Shown here one piece after another: positions 52,676 to 61,527 of a stretch of DNA of 64,000 nucleotides. The stretch's first letter is position 1; every line of letters begins with the position of its first letter. The stretch lies in assembly GCA_963770995.1 (NCBI GenBank), contig CAVYRS010000005.1, forward strand, positions 1,302,001 to 1,366,000, given 5' to 3'. The DNA comes from CAVSWN01 sp963770995 (lineage in GTDB: Bacteria > Acidobacteriota > Vicinamibacteria > Vicinamibacterales > CAVVIG01). The position numbers and the translations under genes were made by a program. The notes under the pieces are model-generated. The model searched no databases. It was not told where the DNA came from and saw nothing but the letters and a program-made list of their open reading frames with translations.

Positions 52676-53222
52676 TGCGCTCGGCCGGCTTCATCGCGTC
52701 CTGATCGCCATCGTCGCAGTCGTCGTCGGCCTGCACGGGCAAGAGCCGCGCCGATCGCCTACGCGGCCGACGATGCGATGGCGCCCAACGGGGAGAAGCG
52801 CAGCCAGAGCCGCAGGACATCGTCGCGCTTCATGGAAGACGGAGGTCATGCCGTGGGCGCGCGTGACGCTCGGCCGTCTCAAGGGCGGCGCCGATCGCGT
52901 CACCTGCGAGACGTGCCACGGCGCGCAGCGCCGACGCGCGCGGCTGGCAGATGCCGCGGTGTCGCGGCGCTGCCGCAGCCCGACGTGCGGGATCGCGGCT
53001 GGGAGATCTACAACAGCGAACATCGACGCGCAGATGCGCAATGCGATCTACGGCTACCTCGCCGAGTCGGACAAGCAGGCGAAGGCCGCGTACATGCGGG
53101 AAATCGTCATGCCCGGGATGGCCCGGCTGCTCCATCGTCCGGCGTACGATTTCACGCGAACCTACGAATACAATCGCTCCCGCCGCTCGCTTGGCTGTTA
53201 TCACTGTCACCGTGTAAAGTAG
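52675..53222 (+). CDS. Exported two-heme c-type cytochrome
   Basis: MRSAGFIASVLIAIVAVVVG (across a shift) is a signal peptide. Two heme attachment motifs are visible: CETCH in GADRVTCETCHGAQ and CYHCH in SLGCYHCHRVK at the very C-terminus. Between them lie QMRNAIYGYLAESDKQAKAA, YMREIVMPGMARLLHRPAYD and FTRTYEYNRS. The Met in VMPGMARLLHRP could be a heme ligand. The layout resembles fragments of photosynthetic-reaction-centre-type cytochromes often seen in Acidobacteria. It would carry electrons in the periplasm. Shifts are clustered before 52,990. Confidence 0.75.
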
Positions 53223-53304
53223 GTATAAAGCTGAACGATTCCTCTGGCAGATTTGTTGCAGAGTCTGCCACAATAGGAAGGGTTGTCGTAGCTACCCGCA
53301 GCCG

Positions 53305-53715
53305 ATGAATACAACCTCCGTCCAAAAGGCACACCCGGACGCTCAGAACCAGACCACGGCGGTTCCAGCCGCAGCCGTGCTCAGCACCTGGAACAGCCAC
53401 TCCTGGGACAACGGGCTGCACATCGATCAGCTGTCGGCGCTCGACCGGCTGACGGTGCTCACGCAGCACAGCACTTACGACATCGTGATGGTGTCACCGA
53501 CGACGGGTGAAGTGCTCGTCCGCGGCGGAGAGTTCTTTCCCGAGTTCACGAGCGTGCGCCTTGCCGGCAGCACGCTCGGCGGCAGCTTCCTGAAGATGCG
53601 CAGCGTGCACCTCGGCTTCCGCATCGAGTTCGCAGTCGGCCGAGGCGTGATCGTCACGAGCCCGGTGCGGACGATCTCGGTCGCGCCCGTACCCCGCGTC
53701 GACGACATCATGTAA
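53305..53715 (+). CDS. Conserved hypothetical protein, 136 residues
   Basis: An intact frame: MNTTSVQKAHPDAQNQTTAV, a Ser/Trp-rich middle (LSTWNSHSWDNGLHIDQLSA), then a beta-rich part YDIVMVSPTTGEVLVRGGEF, FPEFTSVRLAGSTLGGSFLK and MRSVHLGFRIEFAVGRGVIV ending VPRVDDIM. It has no signal peptide, no membrane helix and no recognised catalytic motif. The beta-rich core (GEVLVRGG / LGGSFLK / LGFRIEF) looks like a small barrel. It stands alone between the cytochrome gene and the kinase stub. Function unknown. Confidence 0.6.
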   Translation: MNTTSVQKAHPDAQNQTTAVPAAAVLSTWNSHSWDNGLHIDQLSALDRLTVLTQHSTYDIVMVSPTTGEVLVRGGEFFPEFTSVRLAGSTLGGSFLKMRSVHLGFRIEFAVGRGVIVTSPVRTISVAPVPRVDDIM

Positions 53716-53773
53716 GTCTGCCGCGAGCTCGCGGCACCCCCCGTCGGCTATAATCCGCGCAACTCCAAGACAG

Positions 53774-53875
53774 ATGCCCGTCCGGCTCGGCGCTCGCTTT
53801 GCGCAGTACCAGATCGTGTCGGCCCTTGGCGCCGGGGGCATGGGCGAGGTCTATCGCGCGCGCGATACGAATTGA
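53774..53875 (+). pseudogene. 33-residue N-terminal stub of a Ser/Thr kinase
   Basis: ATG 53774 opens MPVRLGARFAQYQIVSALGA then GGMGEVYRARDTN and TGA 53873-53875. QYxIVxxLGAGGMGEVYRARDT is the exact start of a Hanks-type bacterial kinase (glycine-rich loop). Everything after the first two beta-strands is gone: the sequence turns into the tandem-word hairpin at 53880. It is a remnant, with the hairpin lying directly at the break. Confidence 0.8.
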
Positions 53876-53879
53876 TGCG

Positions 53880-54113
53880 ACGTTCGTCGTTCGAGGTTCT
53901 TGGTTCTGCGTTCGGGTTCGAGGTTCGCGGTTCGCGGTTCGAGGTATGTCGTGCATCGTTCTGCGTCCGCCGTTCGCAGTCCCGCAGTCATTGTGCTCGA
54001 ACGACGAACGTCGAAGCTCGAACGATTGAACCTCGCACGACGGACCCCGAACGTGAACGCCGCACGACGAACGACGAACGTCGAACGTCGAACGTCGAAC
54101 GTTGCGTCCTATG
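53880..54113. repeat. Large hairpin of CGTTCGAGG words after the kinase stub
   Basis: The left arm (about 53881-53943) is made of words such as CGTTCGAGGTTC and GGTTCGCGGTTCGCGGTTCG. The right arm (about 53998-54100) has the complementary CGAACGACGAACGTCGAAG and ACGTCGAACGTCGAACGTCG. The core word is 8-9 bases, and with a 230-base span this is the largest of its class in the window. No gene is seen in it. Confidence 0.85.
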
Positions 54114-55822
54114 CTACGGAGAACGGGTGGACTTCGGCACAAGCCTCAGTGTGTCGCGCGCGTTCGCGGCCACCGCGTCATCGCTGAATGCCAGCGGAAA
54201 AGAGTCGCCGGCCGCCCATTGAGCCGCGAGGTCGGAATAGTGAGGGCTCGCCGGCGATCCCGACTGGCCGGGCGCGTTGATTGCGCGCGAGGCATCCCAG
54301 CGTCGCGCGTCGAAGGAGAGCCGGACGGGGCTGTCATCTGCGGGGCGATCGACGGGCCCCACGTTCAACAGGCCCCGCGCCGCCTCAGTGATGCCAAGGA
54401 CGTGAGCGAATACGGCCCGACTCCGGACGGGATCCTCCTCGCGTGACGTCCGAACGCCGCCGCTCGGCGGGGCCGGCGCATTGAACGCATGCGGCAACTC
54501 GTCGAGGGCGACCCATCCCACCCATTCGGCTCCACGCCTCCGGGGTACGAGCGCGGCGTCCTGAAAGCCAACGTTGCCGTCAACGTCGGCGTAGACGACT
54601 CGTCGCGCCGGCATCCGCCAGCGTGCGAGCGCGGTACGGAATTCCGCCCACGACCGCGCCCGATCGAGCACGAGCGCGCCGAGCTCCGCCGCCGCGCCCG
54701 CTTCGGCGCCGCTCCATCGAAGGGTGAACACGCGGCCGCGTTCGCGGTCCGCAGCAACCACGAAACCGTGCGGCGTGATCTCCGTCTCGAAGACGAATGG
54801 GTCCCGGCGTCCCTTCACCACGATCGCGTCGCTGACGACGGGCCTCTCGATCCTGCCCGTCCCGCCCATCCCGCCTTCTTCCACGTCCTGCGTGTCGACG
54901 GCGATCGGCGACATGCCCCACGCGATGCGCTCGTTGTGGCCGAGTGCGACGCCAGGGAGCCACGGCGCTGTGGCGCCAATGACGTTCCAGCCAGGGGCTT
55001 TCAGGTGGACGAGGTATCGCGGAGACGGAGCGGTCAGGGCACGGTGTGCTTCAGATAAGACCAACATCCCTTCGCGCGTCGTCGCGACGCGGGTCGACGA
55101 CAGCGCCGATACGTACGTGGGGTCCGGCTTTAGCCGGACCTGTTCCGCAGGGCTGAAGCCCTGCGCCACATCAGACGAACGGACCTCGGCGGCCAGCCCC
55201 GCGAAGAATGGCGGCGCGCCCACGCGGCCGATCGCTTCCGCGATCACATCGCTCAGGTTCCCGCGGCGCACCTCGTCGAGCGCGTCGCCGCTCGACGATG
55301 AACGCGTCCGTGCGATTCAGCAGATCGTCCGGCGACCAGTCCTCCGGTTTCCAGCCGGCGAGCGACGAACTCCTCCGGCGGCCGATCGCGCGCGAGCGCC
55401 GACCCAGGCGTTGACGCCGCGCACGAAGGCCGCTGGCGATCGCGTGCGCGTCCGGACCGTAGCTCGCCCACTCGACGTTCCGGTCGCCGCGGTACTGCAT
55501 GCGGCGCGTCATCGCGTCGCGCTCGATGAAATTCGGGCCGAGGACCTCGCGACAGGCGCCCCTGCGCCGATCGCCGCCAGAGATCCATCTGGAACAGCCG
55601 GTCCTGCGCCTGCACGAACCCCTGCGCGAAGAACAGATCGTCCTCGTTCTGCGCGTAGATGTGCGGAACACCCCACGTGTCGCGGACGATGCGCACCGGC
55701 GCGGCGAGGCCAGACGACTTCGATCGTGCCGGAGACCTGCGCGACGAGCGGCGGCGGAGGCGGCGCGGCGCGGCGGCAGACGCGATGGAGACACCGAGTG
55801 GGCAGAGGACACAGAGCAACAC
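54114..55822 (-). CDS. Penicillin-acylase-family protein with disrupted nucleophile region
   Basis: An N-terminal-nucleophile hydrolase homologue. The A-chain part reads VRIVRDTWGVPHIYAQNEDD with LFFAQGFVQAQDRLFQMDLW, the usual family start. The B-chain shows APGWNVIGATAPWLPGVALG, HNERIAWGMSPIAVDTQDVE and a C-terminal GQSGSPASPHYSDLAAQWAA. The short segment that should carry the catalytic Ser at the chain junction (Gly-Ser-Asn-x-Trp) is absent. In its place is SDVAQGFSPAEQVRLKPDPT, the in-frame translation of a palindromic repeat at 55114-55170. The last 385 codons are intact, so this replacement is not an indel artefact. The protein is probably inactive as an acylase. The start is set at GTG 55822, giving the signal MLLCVLCPLGVSIASAA, itself partly encoded by a repeat. 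Upstream shifts lie at 55290-55760. Confidence 0.75.
55114..55170. repeat. Double palindrome inside the penicillin-acylase-like gene
   Basis: GGTCCGGCTTTAGCCGGACC (55121-55140) and CGCAGGGCTGAAGCCCTGCG (55146-55165) lie side by side. The first also occurs at 27347 with the same ACGTACGTGG-type flank. The second matches the palindrome at 59762. Confidence 0.85.
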
Positions 55823-55915
55823 GAGCCACAGAGACACTGAGACACAGAGAAGATCAGACTTTGCTCTGTGTCTCTGTGTCTCTGTGGCTGACTTCGTCTC
55901 TGTGTTCTCACGAAC
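55806..55915. repeat. Long hairpin of CACAGAGA words
   Basis: The left arm (55825-55849) starts GCCACAGAGACACTGAGACA. The right arm (55864-55888) ends TGTGTCTCTGTGTCTCTGTG plus GC in complement. Only one or two mismatches occur over 25 bases, with a 14-nt loop. It lies between the acylase-like gene and the divergent dinB gene. Confidence 0.85.
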
Positions 55916-55952
55916 CTCCGAGTCGTGCGGCGTCTTGAGTAAACTATCGCGC

Positions 55953-56481
55953 ATGGCGATCAAGGACGCACTGCTCGCGGACTACGATCACGAGATGGGC
56001 ACGACGCGCCGGCTGCTCGAGCGCCTGCCCGACGACAAGCTGTCGTGGAAGCCGCACGACAAGTCGATGTCGCTCGGCGGGCTCGCGACGCACGTGAGCC
56101 GCATCCCGAGTTGGGGCGCGCACCATCCTCGAACGATCCGTCCTTCGACCTGGCGGAGGCGCCGCCGAGCCGGCGCCGAGCTGACGTCCCGCGCCGAGAT
56201 TCTGGCGTCGTTCGACGAGACACGGGCACGGACGCGCGCATGGCATGGACAAGACCGACGGCGAGTACAACGCGCCGTGGACCCTCAAACGCGGCGGCCA
56301 GCAGATGTTCTCGGTGCCGCGCGTCGCCGCGTTCCGCAGCTTCGTGCTGCACCACATCATCCACCACCGCGGTCAGTTGAGCGTCTACCTCCGGCTGAAC
56401 GACGTGCCGGTCCCGGCGATCTACGGACCGTCGGCGGACGAAGGACTCGTGAGTATACAATCCAGACTCAGCATGAGCTAG
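55953..56481 (+). CDS. DinB-family protein
   Basis: A four-helix metal-binding protein. It begins MAIKDALLADYDHEMGTTRR, LLERLPDDKLSWKPHDKSMS and LGGLATHVSRIPSW, with the first His ligand in ATHVSR. The C-terminal half has SVPRVAAFRSFVLHHIIHHR and GQLSVYLRLNDVPVPAIYGP, carrying the HHxxHHRGQL pattern with the other two His ligands. The family includes thiol-transferase-like and stress proteins; the substrate is unknown. Frame breaks near 56128, 56160 and 56228. The native end may be at SADEG, a few residues before TAG 56479. Confidence 0.85.
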
Positions 56482-56483
56482 CC

Positions 56484-57645
56484 ATGCCGCGCCGTCTTCT
56501 TCGTCTGCGCCATCGCGGTTGCGTTCGCTGCCGGCGCCGGCGTCTGCCAGCGCCCAAAGCTCCGTGCCCGCCGGCGCCGCCGGCAAGAAGAACCCGCTGC
56601 TCAAGCTCGCCGAGCCGTGGCCGGAGCCGACGCGTCTCAAGGCGCGGCGACCGAGGCGCGAGGCGCGGCCGCTGTTCCAGCGCACCGAGCCGCTCGAGTT
56701 CACGCTGACCGCCGACTTCAACGCGATCAACAAGGATCGCAACCCCGAAGAGCACGACGCGCTATCCCGGCGTCCTCACCGTGGCTGGCGCCGACGGCGC
56801 GCCACGCGACATCCCGGTCAAGCTGAGCGCGCGCGGCCACTTCCGCCGGATGGCGCGCAACTGCAGCTTCGTCCCGCTGCGCGTCGAGTTCCCGAAGGAC
56901 GGCATCGCCGGCACGCCGTTCGACGGCCAGACGACGCTGAAGCTCGGCACCGGCTGCGAGGACTCGAAGGAGTACGAGCAGATCACGCTGCGCGAGTACC
57001 TGCACCTACCCGCTGTTCAACCTGGTGACGCCGCTGTCGTTCCGCGCGCGGCTGGCGCGCGCGACCTACATCGACGAGAAGTCGAAGAAGAAGAGTCGCC
57101 GCCCGCTACGCGCTGTTCATCGAGCACGAGAACGACGTCGCCCGCCGCGCCGACGGCCGCATCGTCGAGCTGCCGCGCATCGTGTTCAAGGATCTCGACG
57201 ACCAGACGCTGACGCGCGATGATGCTGTTCGAGTACATGATCGGCAACACCGACTTCTCGATCTGGGCGCTGCACAACGTCCGCATCGTCCAGAAGCCGG
57301 ACGCGCACGCTGCTATCGCGGTCCCGTACGACTTCGATCTGTCCGGGCTGGTGCACGCGCCGTACGCGACGCCCGACCGGCGCCTCGGCCTCCGCAGCGT
57401 CGTCGATCGGCTCTACCGCGGACCGTGCCGGACGCACCGACGAGTTCGACGCCGTCGCGGCGCGCGTTCCGCGCCAAGCGCGACCGACATGCTCGCGCTG
57501 ATCGACTCGATGCACGGATCTCGATCGAGCTCGCGCAGAGGCGAGATGAAGGACTACCTCGAGAGCGTTCTTCAGGTCGATCGAGAAGCCGGCGTCGATC
57601 AAGAAGACGTTCGTCGACGGCTGCAAGCCGCAGCCGACGATGTAG
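56484..57645 (+). CDS. Secreted CotH/kinase-like hypothetical protein
   Basis: ATG 56484 lies 2 bases after the dinB stop. A hydrophobic leader (FVCAIAVAFAAGAGVC in a shifted frame) suggests export. The body includes ARPLFQRTEPLEFTLTADFN with AINKDRNPEEH, YPGVLTVAGADGAPRDIPVK, ARGHFRRMARNCSFVPLRVE, QTTLKLGTGCEDSKEYEQIT, PLFNLVTPLSFRARLARATY, ARYALFIEHENDVARR, PRIVFKDLDDQTLTRMMLFE and YMIGNTDFSIWALHNVRIVQ, followed by AVPYDFDLSGLVHAPYATPD. The order RG-x-R / YxLFIE / YMIGNTD / PYDFD resembles CotH-like kinase folds (Asn and Asp in GNTD and DFD could bind metal). Function unknown. Many one-base shifts; the end at 57645 follows CKPQPTM. Confidence 0.55.
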
Positions 57646-57720
57646 AAGGTGGAAGTCAGAAGTGGAGCGGGTCAGACTGGCGTGTCCGGACGACACTCAC
57701 CAGCTCGACTCCCTACCTGC

Positions 57721-58967
57721 CTAGCAGCCGTCTACGGCTGCGGCGTGCGCCGAGGCTGCAGCCGGCGGCTCGACGACGGTCGAGTAGAAGCCGATCATCA
57801 TCTCTTCCCACGTCTGATCGCCCCACCGCACGTCCTTCGTCGGATCCGGATTGAACTTGTTGTTCGGTCGAGTTGTCGTAGTGCGCGATCACTTCGAGCT
57901 TCGTGCCCTTCGGCAGCATCTTCGGCTTCGCCAGCTCGTAGGTGATCTGCCAGTTGAAGTCGTACTTCGGCACCGACAGCAGCGTCTCCGTCGTGCCGTC
58001 CGGATAGTGCGCGATGTAGGTCATGTCCTTGCCGCGCACGTGCATGTGCGGCGTCAGCGCCGTGATGCACCGTGTCGCGCTGCAGCATCGTGCGTCGCGC
58101 GTCACTTCGGCGTTGCCGTCGTTGGCCGGAATCACGAAGCGCGGGTTGATCGCCATGCCGCCGGCCGCCATCTTCGTCGGCGGCTGCTTCGCGTAGATGA
58201 CGCCGACCGTCGTGCGATCCTTGCGCCTCGGTGCCGTTGGTCGTGTAGTGAATCTGCATGCACGATGTCCGAGTTGCCGCGCAGCAGGCGCGCGACGCCC
58301 GGCTCGAACACGAGTCCCGGCTTGTTCGGCGTCACGCCGCCGATGTTGGTCGGCCCGAGCTCGCCGCCCGGCTTCGAGCGCGCTGCCGGCCGGCTGCGTG
58401 AACGCGATCACGTGATGCACCTGCGCGCGCGCGCCCGGCTTGATCTCGATCGCCTGAATCCACTTGTCTTCGGTCAGGTCGCGTCGGCGACGCGGAAGTA
58501 CTTGTACGGGATCGTCGCCGCTCGCCGGAATCGTGAACTCCTCGTCCATCGTGAAGATCGCGTCGGGCTTGCCGATCGTCCAGCCGTCGACGAACTGCGG
58601 CGCCGCCGGCAGATCCTTGTCGTCGCCCTTCGGCGCGCCGGCATCGACCCACGCCGACGATGGTCTCGATTTCCTTCTCGCGTCAGGCGCGGGTCGTTCT
58701 TGAACGTCCCGTGCGCCGGGTCGGCGCCCCACGGCGGCATCGCGCGCGACGACGACGCGCTGCTTGATCGACGCGCGCCCACGGCCGCGCGTCGTCGAAC
58801 GTCATCAGCGACATCGGCGCGAACATCGTCGGCCGGTGGCACTCGACGCAGCTCTTGTAGAGGATCGGCGCCACGTCTTTCGTGAAGGTCGGGTTGTCCG
58901 CGGCCTGCGCCGCACCCGCCGCACCGAGGATCGTGAGAATCCAGGCGCTCACACGCACGTATCGCAT
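57721..58967 (-). CDS. c-type cytochrome fused to copper type II monooxygenase-like domain
   Basis: MRYVRVSAWILTILGAAGAA is a signal peptide; AAGGAG lies 7 bases before the ATG. One heme motif CVECH is seen in VAPILYKSCVECHRPTMFAP. It is followed by MSLMTFDDARPWAR, MPPWGADPAHGTFKNDPRLT and WVDAGAPKGDDKDLPAAPQF. The second half reads FTMDEEFTIPASGDDPVQ, IEIKPGARAQVHHVIAFTQP, MQIHYTTNGTEA, AINPRFVIPANDGNAEVT, TPHMHVRGKDMTYIAHYPDG and YELAKPKMLPKGTKLEVIAH. His-His, HYTTNG, HMHVRGK and AHYDNS resemble the copper ligands of peptidyl-glycine/dopamine monooxygenases (one Cu centre). Likely periplasmic redox enzyme. Several shifts. Confidence 0.8.
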
Positions 58968-59028
58968 TGGAAACTCCTTACGGTTGAGCCCCAAGTGTAA
59001 CCGATATCGGGCACGCAGGTTGCTCATC

Positions 59029-59063
59029 GCACCTCCGTCCCCGTAGTGCAGGGACGGAGGTGC
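59029..59063. repeat. Perfect 13-bp inverted repeat before the rhomboid gene
   Basis: GCACCTCCGTCCC (59029-59041) and GGGACGGAGGTGC (59051-59063) are exact complements around a 9-nt loop. It ends 4 bases before the rhomboid GTG start, so the hairpin would hold the ribosome binding site (GGACGGAGG) in its right arm. Confidence 0.85.
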
Positions 59064-59067
59064 CAGA

Positions 59068-59748
59068 GTGTTTCCAGTGGGCGACGATCAGGTTGCAGGC
59101 GGACCGCCGAAGCTCGTCACAATCGGCCTCATCGTGCTGAACGTGCTCGCGTTCCTGCTCGAGCTGAGCCAACCGTCCGAGGGCGCGCTGCAATCGTTCA
59201 TTACGGCGTGGGGCGTCGTGCCACGTGAGTACACAACCGGTCACGACATCGCGCCAACCATTCCCCTGCCGTTCTGGTCCACGCTTCTCACGTCGATGTT
59301 CCTGCACGGCGGCTGGATGCACCTGGGCGGCAACATGCTGTACTTGTGGATCTTCGGTGACAACCTGGAGAAGGTGATGGGGCACGCGAGGTTCCTCACC
59401 TTCTATCTCGTCTGCGGTATCGCCGCCGCGATCGCTCACATCGTCTTCAGCGGCGGGTCGTCGGTGCCGACGGTCGGCGCCTCGGGCGCGATCAGCGGCA
59501 TCCTGGGCGGATATCTCGTGCTGTTCCCGCGCAATCGCGTCCGCGTCCTCACGCGCGGCGGCATCGTGTCAGTGCCAGCCATCGTCGTACTGGGCTTCTG
59601 GATTGTGATTCAGCTGATCAGCGGGATGGGATCAATGGCGCAGACCGCCGACACCGGCGGCGTTGCCTACCTCGCGCACGTCGGCGGCTTCCTCGCCGGG
59701 CTGCTGCTGGTGAAGCCGATGACGATCGGCCGCCCCGCCGTTGCGTGA
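59068..59748 (+). CDS. Rhomboid-family intramembrane serine protease
   Basis: A 226-residue protein with an intact frame. Six membrane segments are visible, the first being TIGLIVLNVLAFLLEL. The catalytic Ser139 lies in VGASGAISGILGGYL and His204 in YLAHVGGFLAGLLL. HGGWMHLGGNMLYLWIFGDN (residues 80-99) is the conserved L1/TM2 entry with the oxyanion-site His/Asn. Rhomboids cleave single-pass membrane proteins. The GTG start is preceded by a hairpin that includes the putative Shine-Dalgarno GGAGG, which could limit translation. About 20 residues of the usual N-terminus (IPLRD-type) are missing or replaced by MFPVGDDQVAGG. Confidence 0.92.
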   Translation: MFPVGDDQVAGGPPKLVTIGLIVLNVLAFLLELSQPSEGALQSFITAWGVVPREYTTGHDIAPTIPLPFWSTLLTSMFLHGGWMHLGGNMLYLWIFGDNLEKVMGHARFLTFYLVCGIAAAIAHIVFSGGSSVPTVGASGAISGILGGYLVLFPRNRVRVLTRGGIVSVPAIVVLGFWIVIQLISGMGSMAQTADTGGVAYLAHVGGFLAGLLLVKPMTIGRPAVA

Positions 59749-59756
59749 TCCGAGAG

Positions 59757-59783
59757 TGTGGCGCAGGGCTTTTAGCCCTGCGT
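59757..59783. repeat. Short palindrome CGCAGGGCT-TTT-AGCCCTGCG
   Basis: Nine-base arms (59762-59770, 59774-59782) enclose a 3-nt loop. The same core occurs at 55146. It lies just after the rhomboid stop and holds the stop codon of the convergent peptidase gene. Confidence 0.8.
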
Positions 59784-61481
59784 CAGCACACCGGCCTTAC
59801 CTGCCTTACCTGCCCTACCTGCCCTACCTGCCCTACCTGCCGGCTGTGATCGAGTCGTCCGGACGATCGGGTACTTGATCCCGAGCTGCTCCAGGTAGGT
59901 CTTGTACTTCGTCGGATCGTAGTAGTACTTCTTCATCTCCGGCCGGTATTTCGCCATGATCTGCTCGTTCAGCCAGATCGCCGGCTTGTCCTCCGGCCGG
60001 ATCAGCGGCGTGTACTTCGTCGTCTTGGTCTGCACGTTCTTGAAGTAGTCCCACGCCTGCGTGGCGAGCTCCGGCTTCATCAGGAAGTCGATCACCGTCA
60101 GCGCGACGACCTTCGCGCCGGCCTGGATGCCCTTGTGCGCGATCGGCGTCGCCATCGAGATGGCGTTCGCCCAGTTGTGGCCCGGGCCCGGCCGCCATGT
60201 TCGACGGGTAGCGCAGCGTCACGGTCGGCACGTTCCACGAGATGTCGCCGATGTCGTCCGACCCGCCGCCGCGCTTTTCCTCGTCGGGAATCACCTCGCG
60301 GCCGCGCAGCGGCTGGAGCTTCGTCGCCATGCCCGACCTCCGGGCACCTTCAGCTCGTGCTGCAGCGCCTTGGCGAGCGTCTGATCCGCCTCGGTCCACT
60401 GCGGCAGCCCGACCTTCTCGATGTTGGCGTACATCGTCTCGGCGATCGTCTTGTTGAAGTGGCCGGGCCAGGCCGAGCCGAGCACGCGTGCTCGTCACCT
60501 CGGTGTCGGTCATCATCGCCGCGGCCTTCGCCATCTTGTCGCCGATGTCCCACAGCTTCTTGATTTCCTCGTAGCTGGTCTCGCGGAAGTAGTACCAGAC
60601 CGACGCGTTCGGCGGCACGACGTTCGGCTGATCGCCGCCGTTGGTGATGACGTAGTGCGAGCGCTGCTGGATGCGCAGGTGCTCGCGGCGGAAGTTCCAG
60701 CCGATGTCCATCAGCTCGACCGCGTCGAGCGCCGAGCGGCCGCGCCACGGCGCGCCGGCCGCGTGCGCGCTCTCGCCCTTGAACGTTGTACTCGACCGAC
60801 ACCAGGCCGTTCTGGTTGCCGTCGCCCCAGCTGACGCCGAGGTTGTCGCCGACGTGCGCGAAGATCGAGATGTCGACGTCCTTGAACACGCCGGCGCGCA
60901 CGTAGTACGCCTTGGTGCCGACCAGTTCTTCGGCGACGCCGGGCCACAGCATCAGCGTGCCCTGCAGATGCTGCTGCTCCATCACCTTCTTCACGGCGAG
61001 CGCCGCGGCGATCTGCAGCGGCATGCCCGAGTTGTGTCCCTCGCCGTGGCCCGGCGCGCCTTCGATGATCGGATCGTGGTACGCGACGCCGGGCTTCTGC
61101 GACGCCTGCGGGATGCAGTCGACGTCGGAGCCGAGCGCGATCACCGGCTTGCCCGATCCCCAGCGCGCCGTCCACGCCGTCGGAATGCCGGCGACGCCGT
61201 CGCTGCGATCGTGAAGCCGTTCTGCTTCGAGGATGCCGGTCAGGTACTTCGACGTCTCGAACTCCTGGAAGCCGAGCTCGCGCGAAGCTGAACACCGTGT
61301 CGTTCATCTTCTGGATGTTCTCGCCCATCGCGTCGACTTCCAGGCCGACGTTCCGCTTGTACTGATCGAGCTGCGGATTGGCGGCAGCCGCGGCCGGCGG
61401 CTTGCGGCGCCTGCGCCGCGTTCAAGCGACACGCGTGACGACAAAGGCCGCGGCAGCCGCCGACCACTTCACGACGCGCAT
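59772..61481 (-). CDS. Secreted M20-family amidohydrolase, copy A (AbgB-like)
   Basis: A zinc amidohydrolase. The start at 61481 (MRVVKWSAAAAAFVVTRVSL, signal peptide) is chosen because AGGAG lies 7 bases upstream. Blocks are MIALGSDVDCIPQASQKPGV, PIIEGAPGHGEGHNSGMPLQ (metal His/Glu), VMEQQHLQGTLMLWPGVAEE, SIFAHVGDNLGVSWGDGNQN, MDIGWNFRREHLRIQQRSHY, VITNGGDQPNVVPPNASVWY and MATPIAHKGIQAGAKVVALT. H-G-x-G-H-N and P-G-V-A-E-E supply metal and catalytic residues. It resembles aminobenzoyl-glutamate hydrolase subunit B. The C-terminus carries an extra AGRAGRAGRAGKAGKAG tail from a 9-bp tandem repeat. It is a close duplicate of the upstream gene. Confidence 0.88.
59795..59841. repeat. Nine-base tandem repeat encoding the Ala-Gly-Arg/Lys tail
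   Basis: Five near-identical copies of a 9-base unit (CTTACCTGC or CCTACCTGC on the plus strand). On the minus strand it encodes Ala-Gly-Arg x3 and Ala-Gly-Lys x2 at the end of peptidase copy A. Confidence 0.85.
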
Positions 61482-61490
61482 CAGCATTCT

Positions 61491-61527
61491 CCTGATTCCC
61501 CAATCCGCACTCCCGATTCCCTAGCCC
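61491..61527. repeat. GATTCCC-word repeat between the two M20 genes
   Basis: Imperfect copies of a 7-9 base word (TGATTCCCC, AATCCGCAC, TCCCGATTCCC) in one orientation without a clear second arm. It fills the 46-base gap between the stop of copy B and the start of copy A. Confidence 0.45.

Noticed and set aside
53880..54113. Short open frames within the large hairpin, and the idea of a small RNA gene
   Set aside because: The sequence is only complementary tandem words. No promoter, terminator T-run or conserved RNA pattern was seen.
59795..59841. Possible short CRISPR-like array
   Set aside because: Units are 9 bases long and contiguous, without spacers, and are read in frame as a protein tail.
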